Of a stretch of 64,000 nucleotides of DNA, positions 35,203 to 44,307 are shown piece by piece. This DNA is from Dictyobacter aurantiacus (lineage in GTDB: Bacteria > Chloroflexota > Ktedonobacteria > Ktedonobacterales > Ktedonobacteraceae), in the NCBI RefSeq assembly GCF_003967515.1, contig NZ_BIFQ01000002.1, positions 992,001 through 1,056,000 on the forward strand. Direction: 5' to 3'. The position numbers and the translations under genes were made by a program. Positions within the stretch are counted from its first letter, which is position 1. Each line of letters opens with the position of its first letter. The notes beneath the pieces were generated by a model. It did no database searches. It was not told the DNA's origin and saw only the letters and a list, made by a program, of their open reading frames with translations.

Positions 35203-36336
35203 ATGCGGATTATAGCAATCATTATCGGCATATTACTTATTCTGGTGATTGCGCAAGATGGCTTTGAGACCGTGGTTTTGCCGAGACGAGTAGCACGAAA
35301 GTTTCGCCTGACCCGGCTCTTTTACAGCGCTACGTGGCAATTATGGTCGGCTCTGGCGCGCAAAATGCGTCCCGACGGCCGGCGCGGCCAATTTTTAAGT
35401 TACTACGGCCCCCTCTCCCTGCTACTCCTGCTGGCGGTATGGGCCTCCGGCTTCGTCTTTAGCTTTGCTTTGCTACAATGGGGCCTGATCTCACCGCTCC
35501 ACTCACCCGATACATCCATTTCCTTCGCCACCTATGTCTACATGAGCGGTACCACCTTTGTGACACTCGGATTGGGCGATGTCATCCCCCTTTCCAGCAT
35601 GGGTAGAGGGCTGGTCGCCATAGAAGCGGGATTTGGGCTGGCCTTCCTGGCCTTGATTATCGGCTACCTGCCCGTCATCTATCAGGCTTTTTCGCGCCGC
35701 GAAACAAATATCACCCTGCTGGATGCGCGAGCGGGCTCCCCTCCAACGGCGCTGGAGCTGCTCAAAAGGCACTCTCATAGCCACTTTCCAGACGAGCTCC
35801 TCCAGTTCATGCGCGAATGGGAAAAATGGTGCGCCGAGCTGCTTGAAAGCCATATTTCATACCCGGTCCTGACCTACTACCGCTCGCAGCATGAACGCCA
35901 ATCCTGGTTAGCCGCCCTCACGACCGTACTGGATGCCAGCGCCCTGGCCCTGATCGGCATTGAGAATCTACCGGTCAAACCGATGAAGTTTACCTTTGCC
36001 ATCGCGCGCCATGCTGCGGTCGATCTAGCGCAGACCTATGGCACACCACCGGTCCGGGACGGCAAAAGACTATCATCAGAAGACTTCATTGCACTGCGCG
36101 AGCAGCTGGCTGAAGCCGGTCTGGTCTTCACTAATGAGGAGACGGCAGAGCGACGACTGGCAGAGATTCGCAGCACCTATGAACCGTTCCTCGCCTCCCT
36201 CTCCGAACATCTGTTGATACCGCTTCCCGACTGGATCCAAAAAGGAGAGCGCGTTGACGACTGGCAGACCAGCGCCTGGGATCATTTCCTGCCCTCCACC
36301 CCCTCTACCATCGATCACGCCATGCGTGGCGAATAA
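35203..36336 (+). CDS. Two-TM potassium channel-like membrane protein
   Basis: A 377-residue protein. An N-terminal hydrophobic segment is followed by the ion-channel module: TM (LSLLLLLAVWASGFVFSFALL, about 71-91), a pore helix (SFATYVYMSGTTFV) and the selectivity filter TLGLGD (121-126, in place of TVGYGD), then TM (GLVAIEAGFGLAFLALIIGYL). The long C-terminal part is soluble and helical, without an obvious RCK nucleotide motif. The altered filter leaves ion choice open. ATG 35203 follows TGAGGACAACCT. GNAT follows by only a few bases and may be co-transcribed. Confidence 0.85.
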   Translation: MRIIAIIIGILLILVIAQDGFETVVLPRRVARKFRLTRLFYSATWQLWSALARKMRPDGRRGQFLSYYGPLSLLLLLAVWASGFVFSFALLQWGLISPLHSPDTSISFATYVYMSGTTFVTLGLGDVIPLSSMGRGLVAIEAGFGLAFLALIIGYLPVIYQAFSRRETNITLLDARAGSPPTALELLKRHSHSHFPDELLQFMREWEKWCAELLESHISYPVLTYYRSQHERQSWLAALTTVLDASALALIGIENLPVKPMKFTFAIARHAAVDLAQTYGTPPVRDGKRLSSEDFIALREQLAEAGLVFTNEETAERRLAEIRSTYEPFLASLSEHLLIPLPDWIQKGERVDDWQTSAWDHFLPSTPSTIDHAMRGE

Positions 36337-36365
36337 ACAAAGTGTTTCAAGCAGAAAGTAAAAAG

Positions 36366-36872
36366 ATGACCTTTAAATTCTCACCCATGACCGAACAGGA
36401 TGTGCATCTCATAGCTCAATGGCGTTATGAAGCACCATACGACATCTATAATATGGTGGATGCTGATATCGATGATGCTCTGGCTGAAATGCTGGACCCG
36501 CGTAGTCCACATTACACGGTCAAAGATGAAGAGGAACAACTGATTGGCTTCGCCTGCTTTGGCACCTCGGCCCTGGTCTGGTCGAGCACTGCCCCGGCCA
36601 TTTACGACGAGGATCAGAAGACGATTGCCCTTGGCCTGGGTATACGACCAGATTTGACCGGCCAGGGCCTTGGGACGGCATTCGTGACGGCCATATTGGA
36701 ATTCGCCAGAGAACACTTTGCTCCCGAGCAGGTTCGCCTCTTTGTGCTGCCCTTTAATCAGCGGGCTATTCACCTATACGAGAAGGTCGGCTTCAGGCGG
36801 AGTGGGAGCTATATACAGCGAAGCGAACTATATGGTGAGCGGGAATTTATAGAAATGAGACGCGACTTATAA
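36366..36872 (+). CDS. GNAT-family N-acetyltransferase
   Basis: About 168 residues with the GNAT fold. Motif A, which binds the acetyl-CoA pyrophosphate, reads LGLGIRPDLTGQGLGTAFV; motif B is VRLFVLPFNQRAIHLYEKVGFRRSGSY. The substrate is unknown. The frame extends to GTG 36342, which would begin 5 bases after the channel gene; ATG 36366 has a weak AGAAAG upstream. Its TAA stop lies inside a 25-bp palindrome arm. Confidence 0.86.
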   Translation: MTFKFSPMTEQDVHLIAQWRYEAPYDIYNMVDADIDDALAEMLDPRSPHYTVKDEEEQLIGFACFGTSALVWSSTAPAIYDEDQKTIALGLGIRPDLTGQGLGTAFVTAILEFAREHFAPEQVRLFVLPFNQRAIHLYEKVGFRRSGSYIQRSELYGEREFIEMRRDL

Positions 36873-36924
36873 AGTACCACTACGGAAATGACGTCCGATG
36901 TCATTTCCGTAGTGGTACTTTATA
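36868..36924. terminator. Two-way hairpin at GNAT gene end, stop codon in arm
   Basis: Arms 36868-36892 and 36900-36924 pair perfectly over 25 bp around a 7-nt loop. The left arm begins inside the last codon and includes the GNAT TAA stop (36870-36872). The MFS gene on the other strand ends 11 bases beyond. It carries no family flanks. Confidence 0.82.
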
Positions 36925-36934
36925 TCCTCATAAG

Positions 36935-38203
36935 CTATACAGGATCTACGCTGAGGTCGCCGTTCTCCATGGTCGCATCACTCGCGAGGGTATCTTCCGG
37001 GGGCACGATCATCGTAGAGGACCGATCTACAGTAACGCGGGCGGCCAGCACCATGAATACACCCATCAACACAAACAGGCCCAGGATCACGCTATAGGCG
37101 CTGCGCAGGCCCACCATGTCCCCCAGGCGTCCCAACACTAGAGGCGCGCAGAATATGGCCAGTCCACCCCCCAGCGCGGAACGAGCGCTGGCCAGGTCAG
37201 CATACTGAGGAATGCGATTGGCCGAGGCGGAGAAGGTAAACGGGAAAAGATTGCAGATGCCCAGGCCAGCGACGAACAGGCCAATGACGTGCAATGGAAC
37301 CGATGGGCCGAGCCAGAACAGGGTAAAGCCCAGCATTGCCACGATCAACACGGGCAGCAGCAACCTTTCGACGCTGATGCGCCGGGTCAGATGGCTTCCG
37401 ATAAAGCGACCGATCACGGCAGCCAGGAAGAACAGGCTCATGAGGGTCGCGGCACTGGTGCGCTCGATGCCGACCACGTTGATCAGGTAGCCGGAGCCCC
37501 AGAAAGAAACGCTCCACTCGGCGGCCACCCCCATTACCATCGCCAGCCAGTAGAGCCAGAAAGCGCCCGGCACCTTCACACGTCCACTGAACTCTCGCTT
37601 ACGTGTGAACGTCCGGGCCTCGGGCACCGGGACCCTGAAAAAGCAGAGGGCCAGTAGCAACACGATCACCATCGGAACAAAGAGCATACCGCGCCAGCCA
37701 GCGCCCAGCAGTATCATGCCACCCAGGCAGATAGGGGCAAGGCCCGCGCCCAGACTGGCAATCATATTGGCCTCGGTAATCGCCGTCGCCCGGTGCTCGC
37801 CATGGTGATCGGATAAGGAAGCCTGGACCGTCACCATCAAAAAGGTGCCCAGCAGACCAATCACAAACATACTGAAAATGCTGATCGCGGGATGATGACT
37901 GAACATGAGCAACAGGGCACCAACCAGTAGACCAGAGGCGCCGCCCCAAAGCGTCAATCGGCGGCCCCAGCGAGCGGAAACGCGGTCCGCCAGCAGGCCG
38001 GCCACAATCATGCCAAGCGCGATACCACTCATATGCAGGCTATCAATGGTATAGTTGAGATGCATCTCCGCATGCAAGAATGGGACCAGAGGGCCAGGTG
38101 AGGCCTGTAAATAACAAAAGCTTGCCAGCAAGGCATAAGCCAGCACGGTAAAGCGATCGCGTACAAACGGCTGTCGCCACGTAGATACGGTGGTATTTTT
38201 CAT
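36935..38203 (-). CDS. Major facilitator superfamily transporter
   Basis: About 422 residues with twelve hydrophobic segments. The conserved MFS motif A between TM2 and TM3 reads GLLADRVSARWGRRLTLWGG. Other segments include FVIGLLGTFLMVTVQASLS and AVIGRFIGSHLTRRIS (the second-half equivalent). The substrate is unknown; a solute or drug exporter or a sugar-type carrier all fit. I chose ATG 38203 (MKNTTVSTWRQPF), preceded by AAAGAGAG; the frame opens further upstream at 38254. Confidence 0.88.
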   Translation of the reverse strand: MKNTTVSTWRQPFVRDRFTVLAYALLASFCYLQASPGPLVPFLHAEMHLNYTIDSLHMSGIALGMIVAGLLADRVSARWGRRLTLWGGASGLLVGALLLMFSHHPAISIFSMFVIGLLGTFLMVTVQASLSDHHGEHRATAITEANMIASLGAGLAPICLGGMILLGAGWRGMLFVPMVIVLLLALCFFRVPVPEARTFTRKREFSGRVKVPGAFWLYWLAMVMGVAAEWSVSFWGSGYLINVVGIERTSAATLMSLFFLAAVIGRFIGSHLTRRISVERLLLPVLIVAMLGFTLFWLGPSVPLHVIGLFVAGLGICNLFPFTFSASANRIPQYADLASARSALGGGLAIFCAPLVLGRLGDMVGLRSAYSVILGLFVLMGVFMVLAARVTVDRSSTMIVPPEDTLASDATMENGDLSVDPV

Positions 38204-38503
38204 ATCTCTCTTTTGCTGCTTCAGACAAGTAGGAGATGGAGTGCGGGGATACATACGAGCAATTCACTGCAGAAGAAGGAGCATCCATTGCTCCTTAATG
38301 GTCTATATCCTCAAAACAATCTTCCAATTCCACTTTTAGGTCATTTTCAAGCATAGCGCGCTGTTATTACTCTAATTACGATCATCGCGCATAAATTGCT
38401 TTCTATACAAGAAAAATAAAAATTTTAGAGAGCTTTTATGTTGCTCACATCCATAGACGGTTTACAGCGAGAGATAGTCACCAGTCCGGGTTCAGGTTTT
38501 TTG
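38204..38503. other. Intergenic region between MFS and HEAT-repeat genes
   Basis: No gene supported. It contains the MFS promoter region and the end of the HEAT-repeat gene's transcript; nothing distinctive was seen apart from A/T-rich runs near 38400-38430. Confidence 0.4.
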
Positions 38504-39631
38504 TTATGGGTGCTCAGGAAACAATTCGGCGGTTTGAGCCGTTTTCAACTGGCGCAAGGCGGTGATGACGGCCATGCGCATAACAGGCTCAGGATCGGTA
38601 CGATATTTGCTAAGCTTATCAATGGCAAGGGTATCACCAATTTGCCCTAAAGCGACGGCGGCACGCCAGCGGAGTTCATTGGCATCACCAGCCACAAAAT
38701 CTGTGACAAAGTTGAGCAGGTAAGGGGTAGCGCTTTTATCACCTAAATGGCCAAGGGTTTCGATAGAGGCCACGCGCACCTCTTCTTCAAACGAATTCTG
38801 CAGCAGCGCGATCAGCGGCCTGACTGCCTGCGTAGCGCCCAGGCGATCCAGGGCTTCGATAATAAAGACACGTCGATAAGGTATGCGATCCTGTTGCAGC
38901 AGAGAACATAGGGGCTCAATCGCGCGCCGATCGCCGAGTAGTCCCAGGGATTTAATCGCGCCGCTGCGCGTCTCGAAATCTGGATCAGTCAGCGAGTTAA
39001 TTAAGGGGAGAACAGCGCGCTGATCACCCAGGTCGCCCAGGGCACAGGCGGCGGCGCGGCGGATCAAAGGCTCATCATCATACAGAAGATTGAGCAAAGG
39101 TTCAACCGCGCGCCTATCACCAAAGCTACCCAGGGAGAGCGCGATCACGGCGCGCGTCTGCTCGTCCTTTCGCTCAAGCGCCTCGATTAATGGTTCAACC
39201 GCGCGCGCATCATTCAACTTCCGCAATGCGAACACAATACTTGAGACAACATTTACATCCATCTTATTACCTTTGTGTTCATTTGGAGCTGAAAGGACAG
39301 CAATGAGCGGCTCAACCACCTCCTCCCTACCGTCTAATTCTCCAAGAGCATTGGCCGCATCACGACGTACGGCAGAGCTTCTGTCGGTCGTTACAGCCAG
39401 CAGCAAAGGTTCGATAGCTCGTCTGTCTTTCAGTATCCCCAGGGCTCTCGCCATCGTTGCCCGCATGGGTGCGTTGCCTTCAACGGCAAAGGCGGCGATA
39501 AGCGGCTCAACAGTATGATTGGCATCTAACGCTATACAGTAATAAACGGCTGCCTCCCGTATAGAGTCAGTCGTATGTTTCAATGCTAAAATGGTTTTTT
39601 CTAAACCTGAGAGAGATGCGCTTTTATTCAT
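38504..39631 (-). CDS. HEAT-repeat (PBS lyase-like) protein
   Basis: A 375-residue protein built almost wholly from about eleven 30-residue HEAT/PBS-lyase repeats, each with the pattern DxRAVEPLLxxLxDxxxxVRxxAAxALGxLGD (for example DRRAVEPLLNLLYDD, IRRAAACALGDLGDQRAV). Such superhelical scaffolds bind proteins or, in phycobilin lyases, chromophores. No phycobiliprotein genes are present, so scaffold use is more likely. ATG 39631 has AAGGGG upstream. It is a single-gene unit. Confidence 0.85.
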   Translation of the reverse strand: MNKSASLSGLEKTILALKHTTDSIREAAVYYCIALDANHTVEPLIAAFAVEGNAPMRATMARALGILKDRRAIEPLLLAVTTDRSSAVRRDAANALGELDGREEVVEPLIAVLSAPNEHKGNKMDVNVVSSIVFALRKLNDARAVEPLIEALERKDEQTRAVIALSLGSFGDRRAVEPLLNLLYDDEPLIRRAAACALGDLGDQRAVLPLINSLTDPDFETRSGAIKSLGLLGDRRAIEPLCSLLQQDRIPYRRVFIIEALDRLGATQAVRPLIALLQNSFEEEVRVASIETLGHLGDKSATPYLLNFVTDFVAGDANELRWRAAVALGQIGDTLAIDKLSKYRTDPEPVMRMAVITALRQLKTAQTAELFPEHP

Positions 39632-39727
39632 ACACCGCCCCTTATTTATATATATTGCCTCACCTCCCTCTAGTTTACTTGAAAACCGAGTCTTTTTGTC
39701 TCAAAATTTCATAAAGAATGAAGAAAA

Positions 39728-39788
39728 AAAATTAAATAGGGGGAAAGATCGTCCGGCGCTGCCGGACGATCTTTCCCCCTATTTAATT
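39728..39788 (-). terminator. Perfect hairpin downstream of phosphoesterase gene
   Basis: Arms 39728-39756 and 39760-39788 pair over 29 bp with loop GCT. The outer AAATTAAAT/ATTTAATTT ends give a T-rich side in either direction. It lies 16 bases past the phosphoesterase stop. Confidence 0.78.
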
Positions 39789-39804
39789 TGGACCTGATGG
39801 GAGG

Positions 39805-40698
39805 CTAGCGCCAGATGTCGGTGATAGAAGGGACGGTGGCGCTCTGGTTGATAGCAGGGAGTTTATACATATCTTCCAGAGTGCGAAGCAAGTGGTAGTG
39901 ATTCACATCTTCATGGTAGCTGCCAGTTTTGACCATTGGGCCACTGACGATGGTCGCGATCTGATTGACATCGGAGCCATCATCTTCATCCCAGGTGACG
40001 ATCAGCAAGCTATTATGGGTGTTGGCCCAGCGAACGTAAGTATCCAGGTTATTTTTGAGCCAGGTATCACCATCCGCGATGGAGGCGGAGTGCATGTCAT
40101 GGATCTGGTTGGGAATCACAAAGGAAACTGTAGGGAGCTTGCTGTAGTCGGTGGGGAACCGGGTGTACGGCAGGTTGCTGCCAGTCGGAACATTAGTAAA
40201 GTTAACCCAGGGATTGTGCTTGCGCGCGTACAGGGCATTATCGTAACTGGGGGCGGCACACCCCGTATAGCCCGCCGAGGGCATATCCTCTGAATAGCCT
40301 GCGAAGCTAAGATGGGCGTCGAGCAGCGCGCGGCCCAGGTTGGGTCCCGAAAATGTATTGGGGCAGGCATCACTGCTTACATCCTGCGTCGAGCCTGAGT
40401 ACAGTGCCAGGTAATTCGGCTGGCTCGGATGGGTTTCGGCATGGAAGTTAGTAAAGACAGCCCCACTGCGAGCCAGGGAATTAATATAAGGAGCATCGGA
40501 AGAACCAATGATATCCGAATAGCTATGATTTTCTTCAATAACAACCACCACGTGGTCTGGACGCGGAAGTTTCGTCTGGGCGATTACCGCCTGTGGCACC
40601 GTCTCACCAGGTTTGGAGAGGGCACAACTGGTCAATAGCCCCCCGGCCACCAGCATAAGTGCACATAGCAGTACAATAGTGATAATACGCGTTCTCAT
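39805..40698 (-). CDS. Secreted lipoprotein phosphoesterase (phospholipase C / acid phosphatase family)
   Basis: The N terminus is a lipoprotein signal (LLCALMLVAGGLLTSC, lipobox LTSC with Cys25), so the mature protein is probably tethered outside the membrane. The body matches the phosphoesterase family: VVVVIEENHSYSDIIG with the metal-site Glu-Asn, HPSQPNYLALYSGS, IPNQIHDMHS and LIVTWDEDDG. These motifs bind metals and the phosphate in AcpA-like acid phosphatases and phospholipase C. Phosphate scavenging is a fair guess. GGAGG precedes the ATG. Confidence 0.86.
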   Translation of the reverse strand: MRTRIITIVLLCALMLVAGGLLTSCALSKPGETVPQAVIAQTKLPRPDHVVVVIEENHSYSDIIGSSDAPYINSLARSGAVFTNFHAETHPSQPNYLALYSGSTQDVSSDACPNTFSGPNLGRALLDAHLSFAGYSEDMPSAGYTGCAAPSYDNALYARKHNPWVNFTNVPTGSNLPYTRFPTDYSKLPTVSFVIPNQIHDMHSASIADGDTWLKNNLDTYVRWANTHNSLLIVTWDEDDGSDVNQIATIVSGPMVKTGSYHEDVNHYHLLRTLEDMYKLPAINQSATVPSITDIWR

Positions 40699-40807
40699 CC
40701 TTAACCTCCTGATCCAACAACCGCTATCAATCTTTTTTGTTCTTTTTTTGCATTATAGCAGAAAAAACGTCTCCTTTGTCAGGATGGGCTTTACTCTTAT
40801 CTTATTG

Positions 40808-41145
40808 GGATAAGTGAGCGCCTCCGCACAGGCGTCCGCTACGCGGCCGCATCGGTTGTATATATGTTGGTGCCGAGGGTGCGCGAATGCGCACCCTCGG
40901 CACCAACATATATAGAGCATGTCAGACTCTCATGATGATAGCCTGCGGCCTGCATCGGTTTTCGCACCCGCGATGCTCAGGAGTCCTGTATGAGTTAGTG
41001 CATCGGGGGCGCGGATGCGCCCCCGATGCACTAACTCATACAAATAGCGCGGCCGCGTAGCGGACGCCCGTGCGGAGGCGCTCACGTGCCCCCATGATGA
41101 CGAGAATCAGATACGCTCATACAACTATTGAGCACCGCTGGTGCA
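40808..41145. repeat. Nested palindrome elements, copies 10a (host) and 10b (insert)
   Basis: Host 10a: flank GTGAGCGCCTCCGCACAGGC (from 40815), GCGGCCGC, hairpin 40859-40914 (26-bp stem, GAAT loop); its right part GAGCACCGCTGGTGC resumes at 41130. Insert 10b: 40915-41118 (204 bp), left end GAGCATGTCAGACTCTCATG, right end complementary GAGCGTATCTGATTCTCGTC. It contains GCAGGCCGCAGG-type flank, hairpin 40987-41042 (26-bp stem, GGAT loop) and GCGGCCGCGTAGCGGACGCC. ATA occurs on both sides of 10b (40912-40914 and 41119-41121), a candidate 3-bp target duplication. Confidence 0.85.
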
Positions 41146-41162
41146 TCACAGGAAAAGGGATT

Positions 41163-41843
41163 CTAGCGAAGGGAATGCTCTTTTGACTCATCGGCGACTT
41201 CGGATGAGGCAATGCTGCGCACGATGCGCTTTTTCACGAAGATAACGGCGGCAATAGTAATGATGACTGCGATAGCAAAGCCCGCCCAGCCCACTGTTCT
41301 GGCCACCGACTCCACCTGGTCAAAATGTTCATGAAAATAATGGCCGGCAATATACCCTAGCAGGCCAACGTAGGTGGCCCAGACCACCCCTCCCAGGCCA
41401 TTGTACACCAGGAAGGTACGCCAATCCATCCGATTAACACCAGCCAGAAAGGCGGAGAAGATGCGCAGGATAGAAATAAAGCGCCCAAAGAAAACCGTCC
41501 TGGCCCCGTGGCGTTGAAAGAAGCGCTCCGCGTGGTCCAGGTGATTGAGCTTGATAAAAAAGTAGCGACCAAAACGGCTCACAAAGGTGCGACCGCCGGT
41601 GCGGCCAATATAGTAGCCGATATTGTCGCCCATAATCGCACCGAAGGCCGCACAGGCGATAACAATTGGAATCTGTAATCGATCATCAGTAGCGGCATAA
41701 AAAGAGGCCAGCAGCAGCATGGTTTCGCCCGGTATAGGGATGCCGATGCACTCAATCATGATAAATAAAGCAATGGCAGGGTACCCAATCACGTGTAAAG
41801 CGTCTTGCAACGCCTGTAGCGATATCAGCGATGCCAGCAACAT
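41163..41843 (-). CDS. DedA-family membrane protein (VTT domain)
   Basis: About 226 residues with the DedA signature: FIMIECIGIPIPGETMLLLASFYA near the N terminus, then CAAFGAIMGDNIGYYIGRTGG, GRYFFIKLNHLDHAERFFQRHGARTVFFGRFISILR with the conserved FGRFxxxxR arginines, and FLVYNGLGGVVWA. DedA proteins are membrane carriers tied to undecaprenyl-phosphate recycling and proton-motive-force upkeep. I chose ATG 41843 because AAGGAG is 9 bases ahead; ATG 41849 and TTG 41852 are too close to it. Confidence 0.92.
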   Translation of the reverse strand: MLLASLISLQALQDALHVIGYPAIALFIMIECIGIPIPGETMLLLASFYAATDDRLQIPIVIACAAFGAIMGDNIGYYIGRTGGRTFVSRFGRYFFIKLNHLDHAERFFQRHGARTVFFGRFISILRIFSAFLAGVNRMDWRTFLVYNGLGGVVWATYVGLLGYIAGHYFHEHFDQVESVARTVGWAGFAIAVIITIAAVIFVKKRIVRSIASSEVADESKEHSLR

Positions 41844-42155
41844 CCTCATCAACTCCTTACTAAACTAATAGCACCGATAGACCGCACTTTTGACACAGCC
41901 TCCAGGCACCAGCAGGTAAAGTCACAGTACTTTGTACCTATTTAACTACAAAAGTAGCCATAGTTTTGCGTATCGAGCTTTAAACGCAAAGAAAATTCTC
42001 TTTTTCTATTCATTTACGACTTGCTTACCCATAAGGTTGTCGCCAGATAGGACCCCTCCTAGACCTTTATACTGGCATTCCTATTGAACCCCTAACGATA
42101 TGATATGCTAATTACGCATAGATTATGCACATACATTAAAGGGGAATCTAATTCT
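41844..42155. other. Intergenic region between dedA and murA
   Basis: Divergent promoter region of 312 bp. TTGAAC (42084-42089) with an AT-rich -10 area near 42104-42114 may drive murA; AAAGGGG sits ahead of the murA ATG. No other structure was recognised. Confidence 0.4.
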
Positions 42156-43460
42156 ATGTCGATACGCCAACCAGTTCGCTATCACGTGCGCGGCGGCCAA
42201 CGCCTTGAAGGAACGGTTATTATCCAGGGGGCTAAAAATGCCGCATTACCAATTATTGCCGCCTCTCTGCTCGCGAAAAGAGGGCAGACCATCTTGCATA
42301 ATGTGCCGTTGATCAACGACGTATATGTGGCCATCGAGATTGCTCGCGCGCTAGGCGCGAAAATAAAATTGCATGAAGAAGAGCAGGTAATGGTTATTGA
42401 TGCGTCAAACATCACCACCAGTAACCTGTCACCCGAGCTTACCAATCTGATCCGGGGCTCGGTCCTGTTCCTGCCGCCTGTCATGTTACGTACGGGCCGG
42501 GTAAGCATCGAGAAGGTGGGGGGCTGTAACCTGGGCAAGCGCAGCCTGGATTTCCACTATCGTGGCTTTGTCCGCCTGGGAGCTGAAGTGGTTGAGGATG
42601 AGCGCGCCATTTCGGTCCGCATGGAGAAAGCGAAGGGCGCCTATCTTTACCTGGACACGCCCAGCCACACAGGTACAGAGAACTTGATGGCGGCCGCATG
42701 TCTGGCTGAGGGAACAACCATTATCGAAAACGCCGCCCTGGAGCCAGAGATCGCCAACGTAGCCAACTTTTTGAATCTGATGGGAGCAAAAATCTCGGGT
42801 GTTGGTACGGGCGCCATCCAGATTGAAGGGGTAAAAGAGCTTTCAGCCGTTGAATATACCATCATGCCCGATCGCATCGATGCCGGAACCATGGCTATCC
42901 TGGCGGGCGCCACGCAGGGTGATGTGGCACTGATCGGAGCCAACCTGCGCCACTTCGCGGTCGTACGCGCCAAGCTGGAACAGATGGGTGTAGAGCTGCA
43001 GGAAGACGGTCCGGTCATTCGAGTACAGCGCCGTGGCGCTCTGCGTCCCGTCAACGTGATCACCTGGCCGTTCCCGGGTTACCCGACCGACCTGCAATCG
43101 CCGCTCATGGCCCTGGCCTGCATGGCCTCAGGCACCTCCTACATTCGTGAGACACTGTTTGACCAGCGCTTCGGCGTGGCTAACGACCTCAACAACATGG
43201 GTGCAAATATCAAGCTCGAAGATGGCTCGGCCGTCATCACGGGTCCCACGCCATTGATCGGCACGACCGTCTGGGCGCATGACTTGCGCGCCGGTAGCGC
43301 ACTGATCATCGCGGGCTCGGTGGCGGAAGGAGAAACCATCATTGACAACGCCCAGATGATTGAGCGCGGCTACAGTTCAATTATTCGCCGCCTGACACGA
43401 CTGGGTCTGCACATTGAAGAAGAGCGTCTGGAAACACCTGCCCTCCAGGAATCCCTTTAA
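42156..43460 (+). CDS. murA: UDP-N-acetylglucosamine 1-carboxyvinyltransferase
   Basis: This enzyme transfers enolpyruvate from PEP to UDP-GlcNAc, the first committed step of peptidoglycan synthesis, in the cytoplasm. The product has the QGAKNAALP motif (Lys27, Asn28) and the fosfomycin-target loop VGGCNLGKRSLDFH with Cys124, so it is expected to be fosfomycin-sensitive in principle. DRIDAGTM, FPGYPTDLQSPLMAL and RAGSALIIAG are also diagnostic. ATG 42156 follows AAAGGGG; the frame extends to 42105 without a ribosome site. It is monocistronic, with a terminator hairpin after it. Confidence 0.96.
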   Translation: MSIRQPVRYHVRGGQRLEGTVIIQGAKNAALPIIAASLLAKRGQTILHNVPLINDVYVAIEIARALGAKIKLHEEEQVMVIDASNITTSNLSPELTNLIRGSVLFLPPVMLRTGRVSIEKVGGCNLGKRSLDFHYRGFVRLGAEVVEDERAISVRMEKAKGAYLYLDTPSHTGTENLMAAACLAEGTTIIENAALEPEIANVANFLNLMGAKISGVGTGAIQIEGVKELSAVEYTIMPDRIDAGTMAILAGATQGDVALIGANLRHFAVVRAKLEQMGVELQEDGPVIRVQRRGALRPVNVITWPFPGYPTDLQSPLMALACMASGTSYIRETLFDQRFGVANDLNNMGANIKLEDGSAVITGPTPLIGTTVWAHDLRAGSALIIAGSVAEGETIIDNAQMIERGYSSIIRRLTRLGLHIEEERLETPALQESL

Positions 43461-43472
43461 TACTGCAACCAC

Positions 43473-43532
43473 AAAGCGACCTCTGCGATATTTTGCTATG
43501 TATATTGTTATGGATAATGCAGAGGTCGCTTT
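43473..43532 (+). terminator. Terminator after murA
   Basis: AAAGCGACCTCTGC (43473-43486) pairs with GCAGAGGTCGCTTT (43519-43532), then further T and A. The 32-nt loop is long for an intrinsic terminator, but the stem and T-rich end fit. Confidence 0.65.
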
Positions 43533-43610
43533 TAAATGACATGGCCGTTGCCCAATCTATACACAAACGGCGGCAGCGCAATACTGCGCCACTGGTTCAA
43601 AACTGTATCC

Positions 43611-44009
43611 CTACTTTGAGCGCACCTTCATCCCAACGCATAGACCACAGATGCTACCATCTTCATCAGACACAAAAAAGAGGCCATTCGAAGTTTTAAC
43701 CGCGTCTTGATCATGCGCAAACTGATCCCGCATGCCCGCCCAGGCTGGTGCATCGCTGGCGGGGAACGATTCTTCGGAAGCCTCGGTCACCGTATCTTCA
43801 TCGGTGGCGACCGTATTGTATGTACCCGCACTCTGGGTCCCCAGGTTCGGAACGTCTACAGGCTGGCGGCTATGTCGCACACGACCAGCAACCCAGTGTC
43901 CACCCAGGAAGACCTCCAGCGCCTGTCCATTCACAATATCAGGACCCAAGGCCGAACCAAGCGCATAACAGCCCGGATTGGTGCTCGCAAACAATATTCC
44001 CTCAGCCAT
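43611..44009 (-). CDS. Conserved hypothetical protein with EASEESFPASDAPAW motif
   Basis: I cannot name the family. The 132-residue product has a compact beta-rich N-terminal part (ALEVFLGGHWVAGRVRHS), a linker with TVTEASEESFPASDAPAW, a motif I associate with small uncharacterised bacterial proteins, and a C-terminal GLFFVSDEDGSICGLCVGMKV piece with a CxxC pair. AAAGGA lies 8 bases before the ATG, supporting real translation. It is a single-gene unit between murA and the metal importer. Confidence 0.7.
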   Translation of the reverse strand: MAEGILFASTNPGCYALGSALGPDIVNGQALEVFLGGHWVAGRVRHSRQPVDVPNLGTQSAGTYNTVATDEDTVTEASEESFPASDAPAWAGMRDQFAHDQDAVKTSNGLFFVSDEDGSICGLCVGMKVRSK

Positions 44010-44226
44010 ACAGGTTGTCCTTTCCCCTCATAATGCCGCCCGCAAATGAGGCCGACTGCTCTGGGCTCGGCTCTGCGGCAGGCACAACATATTTAACAAA
44101 ACATCTATTCTCTTTCTTACACGAATTCCTGACAAAACAAGGGGACAAGCTAACGGCCCGGCAGATTTTGAAGAGCCAGGCAAAAAATGGAGTGGGACGA
44201 CGAAATGTTAATGAGAATAGATCTCA

Positions 44227-44294
44227 TTGACAGTACATCCCCGCTTATGGTATCCTCTCACCATATAGATATCGTGTATCATTAATAATGATAC
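44227..44294 (+). promoter_or_regulatory. Promoter and 19-bp Fur/Zur-type box upstream of metal importer
   Basis: TTGACA (44227-44232), an 18-bp spacer and TATCCT (44251-44256) form a candidate promoter. Just downstream lies the perfect 9-1-9 dyad GTATCATTAATAATGATAC (44276-44294), which has the form of Fur-family operators (compare GATAATGAT-n-ATCATTATC). It probably binds the Fur-like regulator encoded at the end of this locus. A repeat element of 205 bp now separates it from the importer gene. Confidence 0.65.
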
Positions 44295-44307
44295 CTGATA
44301 CTACTAA

